A DNA stretch of 42,183 bases from Agathobacter sp. (GTDB lineage Bacteria; Bacillota; Clostridia; Lachnospirales; Lachnospiraceae): NCBI GenBank assembly GCA_022769125.1, contig JALEKN010000042.1:1-42183 (forward strand), in the 5' to 3' direction. The notes below the pieces were generated by a model, which did no database searches, had not been told where the DNA came from, and worked only from the letters and a program-made list of their open reading frames with translations. Positions 24,601-32,720 of this stretch are shown piece by piece. The translations under genes were made by a program, and so were the position numbers. Numbering within the stretch: position 1 is the first letter of the stretch; each line of letters begins with the position of its first letter.

Positions 24601-25248
24601 ATGCCTATACCACAGAATTACTCGGCACCGGCAAAGGTGTCAGCAAAAGACAGAGCCTATAATCAGATACAGGAATGGATCGTGGACGGAACACTGGTCG
24701 CGAACGAAAAAATAAATGACGCGCAATTAGCAAATGCGCTGGGAATCAGCAGAACACCGGTCAGGGAAGCATTGCAGCTTCTGGCGTTGCAGGGACTTGT
24801 GGCGATGAAGCCGGGGGTGGCAACCTACGTTACCGAGCTGGAAGCGGGCGCGATCGAAAAAATACTCTCGCCTTTGAGCGTGCTTCAGGCACTAGCGGCG
24901 CAGACCGCATCTCAGATGGCGGACGAGGCTGATCTGGCGGAGCTTGCGGGCTATAATGCAAGGTTTGCCGATGCGATCAAAAACAAGGATTCTTTTAACG
25001 CATTAAAAGAGGACGAGCGTTTTCACGGAAAAATCGTCAAGATATGTAACAATCCATATCTGGAATCATCAATCAATGTGCTGCAGGCACATGTCCGGAG
25101 ACTTTTTTTCCAGAACCAGATCATATTGTCGGAGGAGTCTGTCGATGAGCACAATGCTATCATCGAGGCACTTAAGCTGCGGCAAGCAGATAAGGCGAGC
25201 GAGATCGCAAAGAAAAACTGGCAGCGCTCGGTCGACAATATGTACTAG
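24601..25248 (+). CDS. GntR-family transcriptional regulator (FCD type), second copy
   Basis: A 215-residue regulator with a winged helix (AYNQIQEWIVDGTL, recognition segment GISRTPVREALQLLALQGL) and an FCD domain (DERFHGKIVKICNNPYLE, DEHNAIIEALK). The effector is unknown. Its promoter is flanked by palindromes typical of this class, distinct from the TGTATACA sites of the first GntR system, so the two regulators should not cross-talk. Likely targets are DUF2000 (divergent) and itself. The metallophosphoesterase gene follows after 21 bases and may be co-transcribed. Confidence 0.88.
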   Translation: MPIPQNYSAPAKVSAKDRAYNQIQEWIVDGTLVANEKINDAQLANALGISRTPVREALQLLALQGLVAMKPGVATYVTELEAGAIEKILSPLSVLQALAAQTASQMADEADLAELAGYNARFADAIKNKDSFNALKEDERFHGKIVKICNNPYLESSINVLQAHVRRLFFQNQIILSEESVDEHNAIIEALKLRQADKASEIAKKNWQRSVDNMY

Positions 25249-25269
25249 AAATGGCGGCAAGGAACTAAA

Positions 25270-26631
25270 ATGAAGCAAGCAAGAAACAAAACTATCATTA
25301 TTACAGCAATTCTATGCATGGCGCTCGGGCTTAGCGCCTGCCAGCTACCATCTGCCACAGACAAGCAGGACGCGGCAGAAGAACCGGAGTTATATCTTGT
25401 GGATGAGAGCGTTGCAGCGCCGGAGTGGACGGACAGCTATACGGCAGAGCCGAAGCAGGTGGGGGATCTGCGCATAATGCAGATATCCGACCCGCACTAC
25501 TATTCGCTGCGCCTGACGGATCAATGCACACTCTACCAAAATGCGATGGTGAGCGCTGCCGGGCGGGATGCGCTCCACATCGGGGAGATATTGGACGCAT
25601 TTTTCGATCAGATGCAGCAGTATGCCCCGGATGTGCTGATTGTCTCTGGCGATCTCAGCATGAACGGAGAGAAGGCAAGCCATGAGGATTTTGCGGCATA
25701 TCTGCGGCAGTTCGAGAAAAAAGGCATACAGGCTCTGGTAATTCCGGGCAACCATGACATCAACAGCCAAAGCCCGTGGGAAATCCGCGGGAACAGGGCA
25801 ATCCCGACCGAGAATGTCACTCCGGAGGAATTTGAACAGATCTATGCCGATTTTGGGTACAATGAGGCGATTTACCGCGACGCGGACTCTTTGAGTTACG
25901 TTGCAGACCTTGGAAAAAACTGCTGGGCGATCATGCTTGACCCAAGCATTTACAAGGACGGGAACGTAAAGCCCGGCGGCATATTGAGCAAAGAAACCAG
26001 GGATTGGGTAAGCGGCGTGCTCGAGGAAGCAAAAGTGCAGGGCGTGCGTGTCATTTCCACTTCACACCAGAATCTTCTGGTGCATAACGAGAACTTTATA
26101 TCCGGCTATACTATCGTGGATGGTGTGTCCCTTGTGGAAAAATATATAGAAGAAGGTGTCGCAATCAATTTGTCAGGGCATCTTCACTGCATGCATACAG
26201 TCGACCGGCGGGGCGTGTTCTATGAGGTCGCCATGGAATCCATAAGCGTCTGGCCGAATCTGTATGGACAGCTTGACATCCGGGAGGACGGGACACTGTC
26301 TTTTTCCACGCACGCCACAATTCATAGTTCAAATTCTTACGCATATATGTTAGACTCTACCAATAGGACGCTCGGCAGCCGGTTTTCGGAGGAAGGCCTG
26401 ACGGAGGACGAAATTTCTGCCATGCGTGATTTTGTCGTGCAGATGAACATCGCATACTTTGCGGGCAGGCTGGAGCCGGCAGAGGTTTACGAGAAGGATA
26501 GGGGCTATCTGCTTTGGAAGGAAAAAGCGCCGGACAGCCGCAACTTTGAATTTATCGAATCGATCATGCAGGAAACGTGCCGGGATCATACCTATATTGC
26601 TCCGTTTCGCTTGGAGCAACAAAACAAGTAG
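25270..26631 (+). CDS. Metallophosphoesterase lipoprotein
   Basis: A 453-residue calcineurin-like phosphoesterase anchored at the cell surface: a hydrophobic signal ends in LSAC with C24 as the lipidated cysteine. Metal-binding motifs occur in order: ISDPHYYS (DxH), SGDLSMNG (GDxx), IPGNHDIN (GNHD), STSHQN and SGHLHCMH (GHxH). Substrates of surface members include nucleotides, phospholipids and teichoic acid precursors; no choice can be made here. It starts 21 bases after the GntR gene with a modest AAGGA site. The next 30 bases lead into a degraded membrane protein gene. Confidence 0.9.
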   Translation: MKQARNKTIIITAILCMALGLSACQLPSATDKQDAAEEPELYLVDESVAAPEWTDSYTAEPKQVGDLRIMQISDPHYYSLRLTDQCTLYQNAMVSAAGRDALHIGEILDAFFDQMQQYAPDVLIVSGDLSMNGEKASHEDFAAYLRQFEKKGIQALVIPGNHDINSQSPWEIRGNRAIPTENVTPEEFEQIYADFGYNEAIYRDADSLSYVADLGKNCWAIMLDPSIYKDGNVKPGGILSKETRDWVSGVLEEAKVQGVRVISTSHQNLLVHNENFISGYTIVDGVSLVEKYIEEGVAINLSGHLHCMHTVDRRGVFYEVAMESISVWPNLYGQLDIREDGTLSFSTHATIHSSNSYAYMLDSTNRTLGSRFSEEGLTEDEISAMRDFVVQMNIAYFAGRLEPAEVYEKDRGYLLWKEKAPDSRNFEFIESIMQETCRDHTYIAPFRLEQQNK

Positions 26632-26663
26632 AAAGAGCAATTAAAAGCAAGAATGGGAAATAA

Positions 26664-27049
26664 AAGGAAACGGCAGCCTATTTTAAGACACATAAGCATG
26701 TGGTGCTGATCGTGCTTGCAATCACATATTTGCACAGCGGTTTGCGCTCTTTTTGTCCACATACTTTGTGTATCTGGCATTTGGACTTTCGGATTATGCG
26801 GTTGGAACTATCGTGATACTTCAGGCGGTCATTTCCATTTCTGTGGACATGCTTCCGCTGCCGGGCGGCATGGGAATCAGCGAGAAGCTGTTTCTGACCA
26901 TCTTTGTTCCGGTTTTCGGCGCGCAGCTTGTGCTTCCGGGAATGATCTTAAGCAGGGCGCTCAGTTACTACACAGAGCTTCTACTTAGTGCGCTTCTTAC
27001 GATCCTCGCTCATTTTACGCTCGGCAGGGAGCGATTGACGAAAAAGTAA
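26664..27049 (+). pseudogene. Remnant of a lysylphosphatidylglycerol synthase TM (flippase-like) protein
   Basis: Only the C-terminal third remains. One frame reads KETAAYFKTHKHVVLIVLAITYL up to about 26734 (a hydrophobic helix, quoted in parts: KTHKHVVL, IVLAITYL); a shift of two bases near CACAG then leads to QRFALFLSTYFVYLAFG and LPLPGGMGISEKLF through to the stop at 27049. The LPLPGGMG motif and the final helices are characteristic of the UPF0104/MprF-type flippase domain. A stop codon at 26661 and lack of a start or binding site show it is 5'-truncated as well as frameshifted. Confidence 0.7.
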
Positions 27050-27071
27050 TATTATAAGAAGGAATACACCT

Positions 27072-27860
27072 ATGTGGACAATAAAGCAGATATTTGACGG
27101 AGACTACGGCTGCGAGGAGCTTGCACCCGGCGAAAGCCCCAAGGTGACGGTGACGCTTACGGACGGGCATGGCAATGAGCGATACGAGTCGGTTGCGGAT
27201 GCATGGCTTGTCGAGAGGCAGCTTGACGTAGGATCTGTATGGAAGGAGAAAAACATGGATTACATTTCAAGAGACAAAGCATTTGAATTACTGAAGAAGT
27301 ACAACAAGGACCCGTTTCACATCCAGCACGCGCTGACGGTGGAGGCGGTCATGAAATGGTACGCAAAGGAGCAGGGATATGAGGAGGACGCCGAATACTG
27401 GGGTATCGTCGGGCTGCTCCACGACATAGACTTTGAGCTTTATCCGGACGAGCACTGCCTGAAAGCACCGGAGCTGTTGCGCGAGGCTGGTGTCGGTGAG
27501 GACATCATCCATGCGGTATGTTCACACGGATACGGAATTACCGTCGGAAACGGCACCACGATCGATGTGGAACCGTTCCATGAGATGGAAAAGATCCTTT
27601 TTGCGGCGGATGAGCTTACCGGGCTGATCTGGTCGGCTTCCATAATGCGTCCGTCCAAGAGCACAAAGGATATGGAGCTGAAATCCCTCAAGAAAAAGTA
27701 CAAGAGCAACGGCTTCGCGGCGGGCTGCTCGCGCGAGGTGATCGCAAGGGGCGCCAAGCAGCTTGGCTGGGAGCTTGACGAATTGCTGTCGAGAACACTT
27801 CAGGCGATGGCTGCCACCGAGGATGAGATCAACGCGCAGATGGAAGCAGAATCTATGTAG
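27072..27860 (+). CDS. HD-domain protein with a small N-terminal extension
   Basis: The reading frame encodes 262 residues. Residues about 62-262 are an HD hydrolase domain: H86 in PFHIQHAL, H117-D118 in LLHDIDFE, H152 in CSHGYG. The first 60 residues form a separate, small beta-rich unit (KQIFDGDYGCEE, VADAWLVE, DVGSVW). An internal ATG at 27255 has the best ribosome binding site (GGAAGGAG, seven bases), so the HD protein may be made on its own, with the front part originally a small independent gene whose stop was lost. The outer start also has a fair site (AAGAAGGA). The substrate is unknown. Confidence 0.75.
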   Translation: MWTIKQIFDGDYGCEELAPGESPKVTVTLTDGHGNERYESVADAWLVERQLDVGSVWKEKNMDYISRDKAFELLKKYNKDPFHIQHALTVEAVMKWYAKEQGYEEDAEYWGIVGLLHDIDFELYPDEHCLKAPELLREAGVGEDIIHAVCSHGYGITVGNGTTIDVEPFHEMEKILFAADELTGLIWSASIMRPSKSTKDMELKSLKKKYKSNGFAAGCSREVIARGAKQLGWELDELLSRTLQAMAATEDEINAQMEAESM

Positions 27861-27863
27861 TAG

Positions 27864-28080
<217 letters not shown>

Positions 28081-28084
28081 CTGC

Positions 28085-28363
28085 CACATCGAGCCGGCAT
28101 CGCTTACCGTTATACTAAACGGCATGGAAAGCAAGGGCTATATTGAGCGGAAAACTGTCGGAAATGATCGCAGGTCGCTTCATGTATACCTCACAGAAAC
28201 CGGAAAAAAGTATGCGGACAGGCTTAACTGCGAATTTGCCAGAATCGAATCCGAGGCATTAAAAGGATTTCATGAGGCAGAGGCACGGCAGCTGCAGGAT
28301 CTGCTCACCCGCGTATACGAAAATATGATAGACATTCAGAAGGAAGAACGCATAGACAAGTGA
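28085..28363 (+). pseudogene. MarR-family regulator, N-terminally truncated
   Basis: The frame contains HIEPASLTVILNGMESKGYI (recognition helix of a MarR winged helix), then ERKTVGNDRRSLHVYLTETG (the wing) and the C-terminal dimerisation helix up to the stop at 28363. The first 50 or so residues are absent: the sequence runs straight from a promoter -10 into the recognition helix. The ATG at 28124 has no ribosome binding site and would make only the wing and C-terminus. The last bases overlap the start of the downstream gene, so the two were an operon. Confidence 0.75.
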
Positions 28364-29646
28364 AACATTTAAAAGGAAGAATCCCCATGTATTTTATCGG
28401 ACTGTTCGTAATGACCATAGGCATTGCACTTTCCGTAAAATCCAATCTCGGCGTATCACCCGTCAGTTCCATTCCCTACACGATAACGTGCGTCTGGGGT
28501 ATTGAGATGGGAAAAGCGACGATCCTTTTCCACATCGTGCTGGTATTGATACAGATACTGGTTTTGCGGAAAAACTTCAAGCCGGTTCAACTGTTACAGA
28601 TCCTGATCGGTGTTGTATTCGGTTATTTTACGACTTTTTGTAATTACCTGGTATCTTTTCTCCCGACACCGGACAATCTGGGAATCCGCATCCTTATGGT
28701 GCTTGCCAGCACGGTGTTCGTTGCAGTCGGCATCTTTTTATATCTGCCGGCTGATCTGATCCCGCTTGCCGGGGAGGGCTGTATGCAGGCGGTTTCCACC
28801 GTGACACATATCGAATTTGCCAAGGTCAAGATCGGCTTTGACTGTACGATGGTTCTCGTATCAGCCGTCACCTGCCTTACCGTTTTACATAGTCTCGGAA
28901 GTGTCGGCATCGGCACGATCATTGCAGCAGTTCTTGTTGGAACATTGGTCGGGATCATCAACCGGGCATTCGGCAGACAGCGTGACCGCCTGCTTGGAAA
29001 AACGGATGAACCTGTTGCCACTGCAGAGGAAGCTGCTTCCAATTATGTGATCACGATCTCCCGCGAATTTGGCAGCGGCGGCCGTGAGATCGGCAAGCTT
29101 CTCGCAAAGCAGCTCGGCTATCACTATTACGATTCCGAACTGATCCGCCTTGCGGCAGAGAAAAGCGGCTATACGCCGGAATATGTAGAGCAGAATGAGC
29201 AGGCATTGAAAAATCCGGTACTTCACGACTTTTTTGCATGGTATGCCGGACCGTTGGAGCAGACCGATCTTCCGAAGGTCGATCAGCTTTTCCAGAAGGA
29301 ATCCGCACTTATCCGCGAGCTCTCACGAAATGGCTCCTGCATCATCGTAGGGCGGCTGGCAAACTATGTGTTAAGGGATCTGCCGACTGCGTACCATATA
29401 TTTATCAGTGCAGATGCCGCATCGGAAGCTACAAGAGTTTGTGCGCGTGACCACATTTCGCCGGAGGCTGCTGCAGCGAAGGTTAAAAAGGTAAACCATG
29501 AGCGTGCGGTTCACTGCAAGCACTTTACAAAAACCGACTGGGGAAATGTGAAAAATTATGATCTCTGCATCAAATCCGATGACTTTGGCGTAAACGAAAC
29601 TGCACAGATCATTGCGGATCTGTTCAAAAAGAAAATGAAGCTGTAA
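28360..29646 (+). CDS. YczE-like membrane protein fused to a cytidylate kinase-like domain
   Basis: A 428-residue fusion. Residues about 1-215 have six or so hydrophobic helices and resemble the YczE/DUF6198 membrane family (FIGLFVMTIGIALSVKSNLG, SPVSSIPYT). Residues about 227-428 are a cytidylate kinase-like domain (YVITISREFGSGGREIGKLL, LGYHYYDSEL, CIIVGRLAN), the same domain as the protein at 19692-20330. The GTG at 28360 overlaps the marR stop; an ATG at 28387 has a better site (AAAGGAAG) but would trim the conserved start. The fusion hints at a membrane-coupled small-molecule kinase or sensor; the function is not known. Confidence 0.85.
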   Translation: MKHLKGRIPMYFIGLFVMTIGIALSVKSNLGVSPVSSIPYTITCVWGIEMGKATILFHIVLVLIQILVLRKNFKPVQLLQILIGVVFGYFTTFCNYLVSFLPTPDNLGIRILMVLASTVFVAVGIFLYLPADLIPLAGEGCMQAVSTVTHIEFAKVKIGFDCTMVLVSAVTCLTVLHSLGSVGIGTIIAAVLVGTLVGIINRAFGRQRDRLLGKTDEPVATAEEAASNYVITISREFGSGGREIGKLLAKQLGYHYYDSELIRLAAEKSGYTPEYVEQNEQALKNPVLHDFFAWYAGPLEQTDLPKVDQLFQKESALIRELSRNGSCIIVGRLANYVLRDLPTAYHIFISADAASEATRVCARDHISPEAAAAKVKKVNHERAVHCKHFTKTDWGNVKNYDLCIKSDDFGVNETAQIIADLFKKKMKL

Positions 29647-29698
29647 GTCATCACTCGTATTTTTCCAAATGATATAGATTTGGATAAATGTGCAATGG

Positions 29699-29752
29699 TT
29701 AATATATTAGCTCGATATTGATATATTTGTGGATTTGGGCTGATATATTAGC
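29699..29752 (+). promoter_or_regulatory. Repeated ATATATT sites before the HipB-like gene
   Basis: ATATATTAGC occurs at 29702-29711 and 29743-29752 (the second touching the start codon), with a partial copy ATATATT at 29721-29727. Spacings of about two helical turns suit a HipB-type autorepressor. No ribosome binding site precedes the ATG. Confidence 0.5.
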
Positions 29753-30037
29753 ATGATTACTTTATTTCAAAAAACATGGACAGAAATTGATACAGATATT
29801 GCAAAGCGCATGATCCGGCTTAGAAAAAGAAAAAAGCTATCCCAGAAGGAACTGGCGGCAAAGTCCGGTGTAAGTCTTGGTTCATTAAAACGTTTTGAAC
29901 AGAGCGGAGAAATCTCGCTGCAATCATTTACCAAGCTTGCAATAGCGCTTGGGGTGGAGGATGAACTGGATAATTTGTTTACGGAGGTTCCGTTTGAATC
30001 TATCGAGGAGGTAATACGTGAACAGACTATTAAGTAA
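29753..30037 (+). CDS. HipB-like XRE-family regulator (orphan antitoxin)
   Basis: A 94-residue protein with an XRE helix-turn-helix (IAKRMIRLRKRKKLSQKELA, AAKSGVSLGSLKRFEQSG) and the C-terminal tail FTEVPFESIEEVIREQ that is characteristic of antitoxins paired with HipA-domain kinases. A strong site, GAGGAGG, lies inside its last codons, placed to start an overlapping downstream gene at GTG 30018, as expected for hipBA. That gene is now only nine codons long, so this antitoxin appears to be an orphan. It likely represses its own promoter through the repeats just upstream. Confidence 0.8.
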   Translation: MITLFQKTWTEIDTDIAKRMIRLRKRKKLSQKELAAKSGVSLGSLKRFEQSGEISLQSFTKLAIALGVEDELDNLFTEVPFESIEEVIREQTIK

Positions 30038-30047
30038 ATACCTTTAA
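30018..30047 (+). pseudogene. Start of a lost hipA-like toxin gene
   Basis: After GAGGAGGTAATAC, GTG opens a frame reading MNRLLSKYL then TAA. The position, overlap and strong site match a hipA start, but the rest of the gene is absent and a terminator follows 37 bases later. This is a deletion scar. The family assignment rests on the antitoxin, not on these nine codons. Confidence 0.5.
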
Positions 30048-30083
30048 CCGTGCGGAAATGTACTTGCGTGTCCACACGGGTGC

Positions 30084-30112
30084 AAAAAGAGCCACTTTGT
30101 GGCTCTTTTTTA
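30084..30112 (+). terminator. Intrinsic terminator
   Basis: AAAAAGAGCCAC (30084-30095) pairs perfectly with GTGGCTCTTTTT (30099-30110). Confidence 0.9.
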
Positions 30113-30120
30113 TCCCCCTA

Positions 30121-30240
30121 TAAAGAAATTCCATTAACCATCCGATATACAAGTCAAAGACAAGCCTTAAAAGGATTTAGGGCACAACAACTTCAAGGAT
30201 GAAGTGATTACATTGTATTCTAACTACCCATAGGGGTAGT
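30121..30240 (+). promoter_or_regulatory. Possible sigma-28-type promoter and an ACTACCC palindrome
   Basis: TAAA (30121-30124) and CCGATAT (30142-30148) resemble the -35 and -10 of motility sigma factors, with a spacer at the long end of the accepted range. Further on, 30223-30240 is the near-perfect palindrome ACTACCCATAGGGGTAGT, of the kind bound by CsoR-like copper repressors. Neither is proven. The stretch 30241-30323 shows nothing else of note. Confidence 0.4.
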
Positions 30241-30323
30241 CTATCTTACTTGCACAAAATCATTTTGTCCTTTTGGCAACAAGTGCGCGAATCGCGTGCG
30301 GATTAAGGGAGGAGAATGTGAAA

Positions 30324-31202
30324 ATGGCAGGTAATATCTCAGGAGTTTCAAGCTATCAGCAGACAAACCAGATCTGGAAAGACAATCAGACAAACAAAAG
30401 TGAAAAGGATACTTCAAGCAGCACTGAATCGACCAAAAAGAACAGTGATGTAAAGGTGTCGGAGTGGAAACCGGTCAGCAAAAACAGTTCGCTGACACCG
30501 ACGACCAAAGAAGGATACGGAACTGTCATTGGGGATGTACAGCTATCCGACAAAGCAAAAAGCTATTACGACAAATTAAAGGGAAAATTTGGCGGAATGG
30601 ATTTTATCCTTGTCAGCAAGGACATGAAATCACAGGTGGCTGCAAATGCTGCTTCCTATGGCAATGCCAGCAAGCCGGTCGTTCTGATCGATGAGGAAAA
30701 GCTTGAGCGCATGGCAAACGACGAATCCTACCGCAAGAAATACGAAGGACTTATCGCAATGTCACAGACCAAGCTGCAGGAAGCGAAAAACAGTCTGGTC
30801 AGCAGTGGAGCCAAGGTAAAGAACTTTGGAATGACCATCGGATCGAACGGAGCAGCATCCTTCTTCGCAACGGTAGAAAAAGCAAATGAGGCACAGACAA
30901 AAGCATTAAAGAAGCGTCAGGCAGAAAAGAAGGAAGCAAAAGCGCAGGAGAAGAAAAAGGCAGAGAAGGCGCAGCAGAAGGACCGCCTCGAGAAGCGAAA
31001 GGAAGCCGGTAAGACCGAGGATACAAAGACGGATCAGATGATCGATTCCGAGGATGATGACAAGGAATACCTTCAGTTTACGGCAGACTCTGTGGATGAA
31101 CTGATCGATATGGTTTCCAGATACGCTTATGACAATTCCACGCAGAGCGTAATGGCAGAATCCGAGAGCAAGGTTGGTCAGAACTTCGACTTTAAAGGCT
31201 AA
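30324..31202 (+). CDS. DUF6033 family protein
   Basis: A protein of 292 residues. The N-terminal third is polar and low-complexity (Ser/Thr/Lys/Asn rich). A conserved block follows (VQLSDKAKSYYDKLKGKFGG, MDFILVSKDMK, VLIDEEKLERMA) that I associate with DUF6033 of Lachnospiraceae. The C-terminal part has a highly charged Lys/Glu/Ala coiled coil and an acidic tail. There is no signal peptide or membrane segment. GGAGGAG lies nine bases before the ATG at 30324; the open frame upstream of it (from 30273) lacks a start signal. Function is unknown. It is followed after 26 bases by another unrecognised gene, probably one operon. Confidence 0.7.
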   Translation: MAGNISGVSSYQQTNQIWKDNQTNKSEKDTSSSTESTKKNSDVKVSEWKPVSKNSSLTPTTKEGYGTVIGDVQLSDKAKSYYDKLKGKFGGMDFILVSKDMKSQVAANAASYGNASKPVVLIDEEKLERMANDESYRKKYEGLIAMSQTKLQEAKNSLVSSGAKVKNFGMTIGSNGAASFFATVEKANEAQTKALKKRQAEKKEAKAQEKKKAEKAQQKDRLEKRKEAGKTEDTKTDQMIDSEDDDKEYLQFTADSVDELIDMVSRYAYDNSTQSVMAESESKVGQNFDFKG

Positions 31203-31228
31203 GGATAACAGGCTTAAGGAGAAAACGG

Positions 31229-32314
31229 ATGAATATGATAGGCTCCTTTATGAAAACTGCATATACACAGACCAATCCGTTTTTTGCAACGAATACAGGC
31301 AGGCGGCAGTCAGCCGGTACGCAGTCGAATGGCGTAGGACAGTCCGCCTCTATATATTCCGGCGGCAATAATCTGCGGCAAAAAGTGCGCGCTCTCTCTG
31401 GAAACGGAACGGATAACGGGAGTACCCAGAGTACGGGCTTGTTTGCCAAGTCCGTGCTAAGCAGTTCCCAGAGCTACGGGGATTCCCTGCGTATGCAGCG
31501 GACAAACGCGAAGCAGACACGGACTGCCCTCAAGCAGCTTCAATACCGCTTTAAGGATATTTCTTCTAAAATCCTCCGGAGCAAGACTTCCGCCGCGGCA
31601 AGACAGGTGGCCGGTCAGGCGAGAAGAGAGGTTCTTCGGCTGAAACGTGAACGTTTAAACGGCAACTACGATGATGAAGAGATCGTGGCAGCTATCGTTC
31701 ATGCCAAAGCAATGGAACGGGTGGCCAAGAAAAAGGTCAAGCATCTTGAGGAAGAGGAGATGGTGAAGACATCCGGCGGACCATGCGCAGGCAGCATGAT
31801 AGACGATGAAGAGGAAACGGACGAGATAACCTCGGACGAGGAACCGCAGGAAGCATACAGTCAGGCAGATATATCCGGCATGGACTTTATCGAGCAGATG
31901 CCGGCATCCGATTTTTCGGATCTGCTCTCCAACATGCAGGAGCTGACCTCCGATATGTTCGATGAGACCGAAGAGGGAATGCGCCAGATGCTGGAGGAGA
32001 TGGGATTTGATGAACTGTCCGATTCCCTTTCCGCTGCAAAAGGCGATATGGACCCGGCGGATCTAAAAGAAATGAAGATCAAGCACCGAAACAAAGAGAT
32101 GAAGGACATTGTAAAGGCAGATGCCGATTATTTAAAGACCATATTCAACCGTCTGCAAAGGGAGAAAGAGGGATCTGATCCCGCACGCCTCAGCAGCGCA
32201 TCCTCCGGTCAGTCACAGGGAACCGTCTCTTTCTTAGGTGGCTCAGCGCCCGCTGCTACCCCGGCGGACGTACCGGTGCCTGTCGCCGTCCCCGCGATTG
32301 ATGTTTCCTTATAA
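31229..32314 (+). CDS. Hypothetical protein, partner of the DUF6033 gene
   Basis: A 361-residue protein that I do not recognise. Residues 1-90 are polar and Ser/Gly/Asn/Gln rich; 90-175 are strongly basic with helical character (KQTRTALKQLQYRFKDISSK, ARREVLRLKRERL); 180-260 are very acidic (DEEETDEITSDEEPQE); a helical segment and a Pro/Ala-rich tail follow. It has no signal or membrane segment. AAGGAG precedes the ATG and it follows the DUF6033 gene by 26 bases. The alternating basic and acidic regions suggest a scaffold or protein-binding role rather than an enzyme; this is inference. Confidence 0.65.
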   Translation: MNMIGSFMKTAYTQTNPFFATNTGRRQSAGTQSNGVGQSASIYSGGNNLRQKVRALSGNGTDNGSTQSTGLFAKSVLSSSQSYGDSLRMQRTNAKQTRTALKQLQYRFKDISSKILRSKTSAAARQVAGQARREVLRLKRERLNGNYDDEEIVAAIVHAKAMERVAKKKVKHLEEEEMVKTSGGPCAGSMIDDEEETDEITSDEEPQEAYSQADISGMDFIEQMPASDFSDLLSNMQELTSDMFDETEEGMRQMLEEMGFDELSDSLSAAKGDMDPADLKEMKIKHRNKEMKDIVKADADYLKTIFNRLQREKEGSDPARLSSASSGQSQGTVSFLGGSAPAATPADVPVPVAVPAIDVSL

Positions 32315-32385
32315 GCACAAAGATTAAATGAAAATAGAGATTATAGATATAGACACTTGGCGCGGCGGATGGTAAAATATATTTG

Positions 32386-32391
32386 TATAAT
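32386..32391 (+). promoter_or_regulatory. -10 element of the type I toxin promoter
   Basis: A perfect TATAAT 67 bases before the toxin gene; no good -35 is found 17 bases upstream. Confidence 0.4.
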
Positions 32392-32457
32392 TGCATAGAA
32401 AGATGCGGATGTGTTTCCGATATTGATGCCCTCTAGTTCGCAAGGAGGGTGATGCCC

Positions 32458-32544
32458 ATGAACACGATGGAAGTATTAACTTTGCTGATCGTAATATTTG
32501 CGGCTCTGTCTTACATAGATAATCATTATAATAAAAAGAAATAG
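32458..32544 (+). CDS. Small hydrophobic type I toxin (holin-like toxin family)
   Basis: A 28-residue peptide: MNTMEVLTLLIVIFAALSYI then DNHYNKKK. It has a single membrane helix and a lysine tail, matching the putative holin-like toxin family in size and layout. AAGGAGGGTGATGCCC before the ATG is a strong Shine-Dalgarno of the kind that precedes these toxins. Expressed peptides of this type insert in the membrane and depolarise it. A convergent antisense RNA (32531-32630) overlapping the 3' end supplies the likely antitoxin. Confidence 0.7.
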   Translation: MNTMEVLTLLIVIFAALSYIDNHYNKKK

Positions 32545-32630
32545 CATCCACACCGTCCAAAGTTAGGATGCTATTTCCATATAGTTCAACTTACTGAGGG
32601 CAATCGGATAAGACATCCGATATCCTTTCT
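32531..32630 (-). ncRNA. Candidate antisense RNA antitoxin
   Basis: On the minus strand, TTGAAA (32665-32660), 17 bases and a perfect TATAAT (32642-32637) predict a start near 32630. About 55 bases on, AAATAGCATCC/GGATGCTATTT forms a hairpin (32576-32539) followed by CTTTTTAT, a good terminator on this strand only. The roughly 100-base RNA would be complementary to the end of the toxin gene and its 3' untranslated region. Confidence 0.65.
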
Positions 32631-32643
32631 ATATAAATTATAC

Positions 32644-32676
32644 AAAAGGAGGCTTGTTTTTTCAAGCCTCTTTTTT
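32644..32676 (+). terminator. Terminator of the toxin transcript
   Basis: GAGGCTTG (32649-32656) pairs with CAAGCCTC (32663-32670), with flanking A and T runs. It overlaps the antisense promoter. Confidence 0.85.
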
Positions 32677-32720
32677 ATATCAGGTTTGATAATCGGTGTC
32701 AGGAAATTATAAACACCCAC

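Noticed and set aside
28124-28363. Intact short MarR-like regulator
   Set aside because: It lacks the N-terminal helices and the recognition helix and has no ribosome binding site; homologous codons extend upstream to about 28085.
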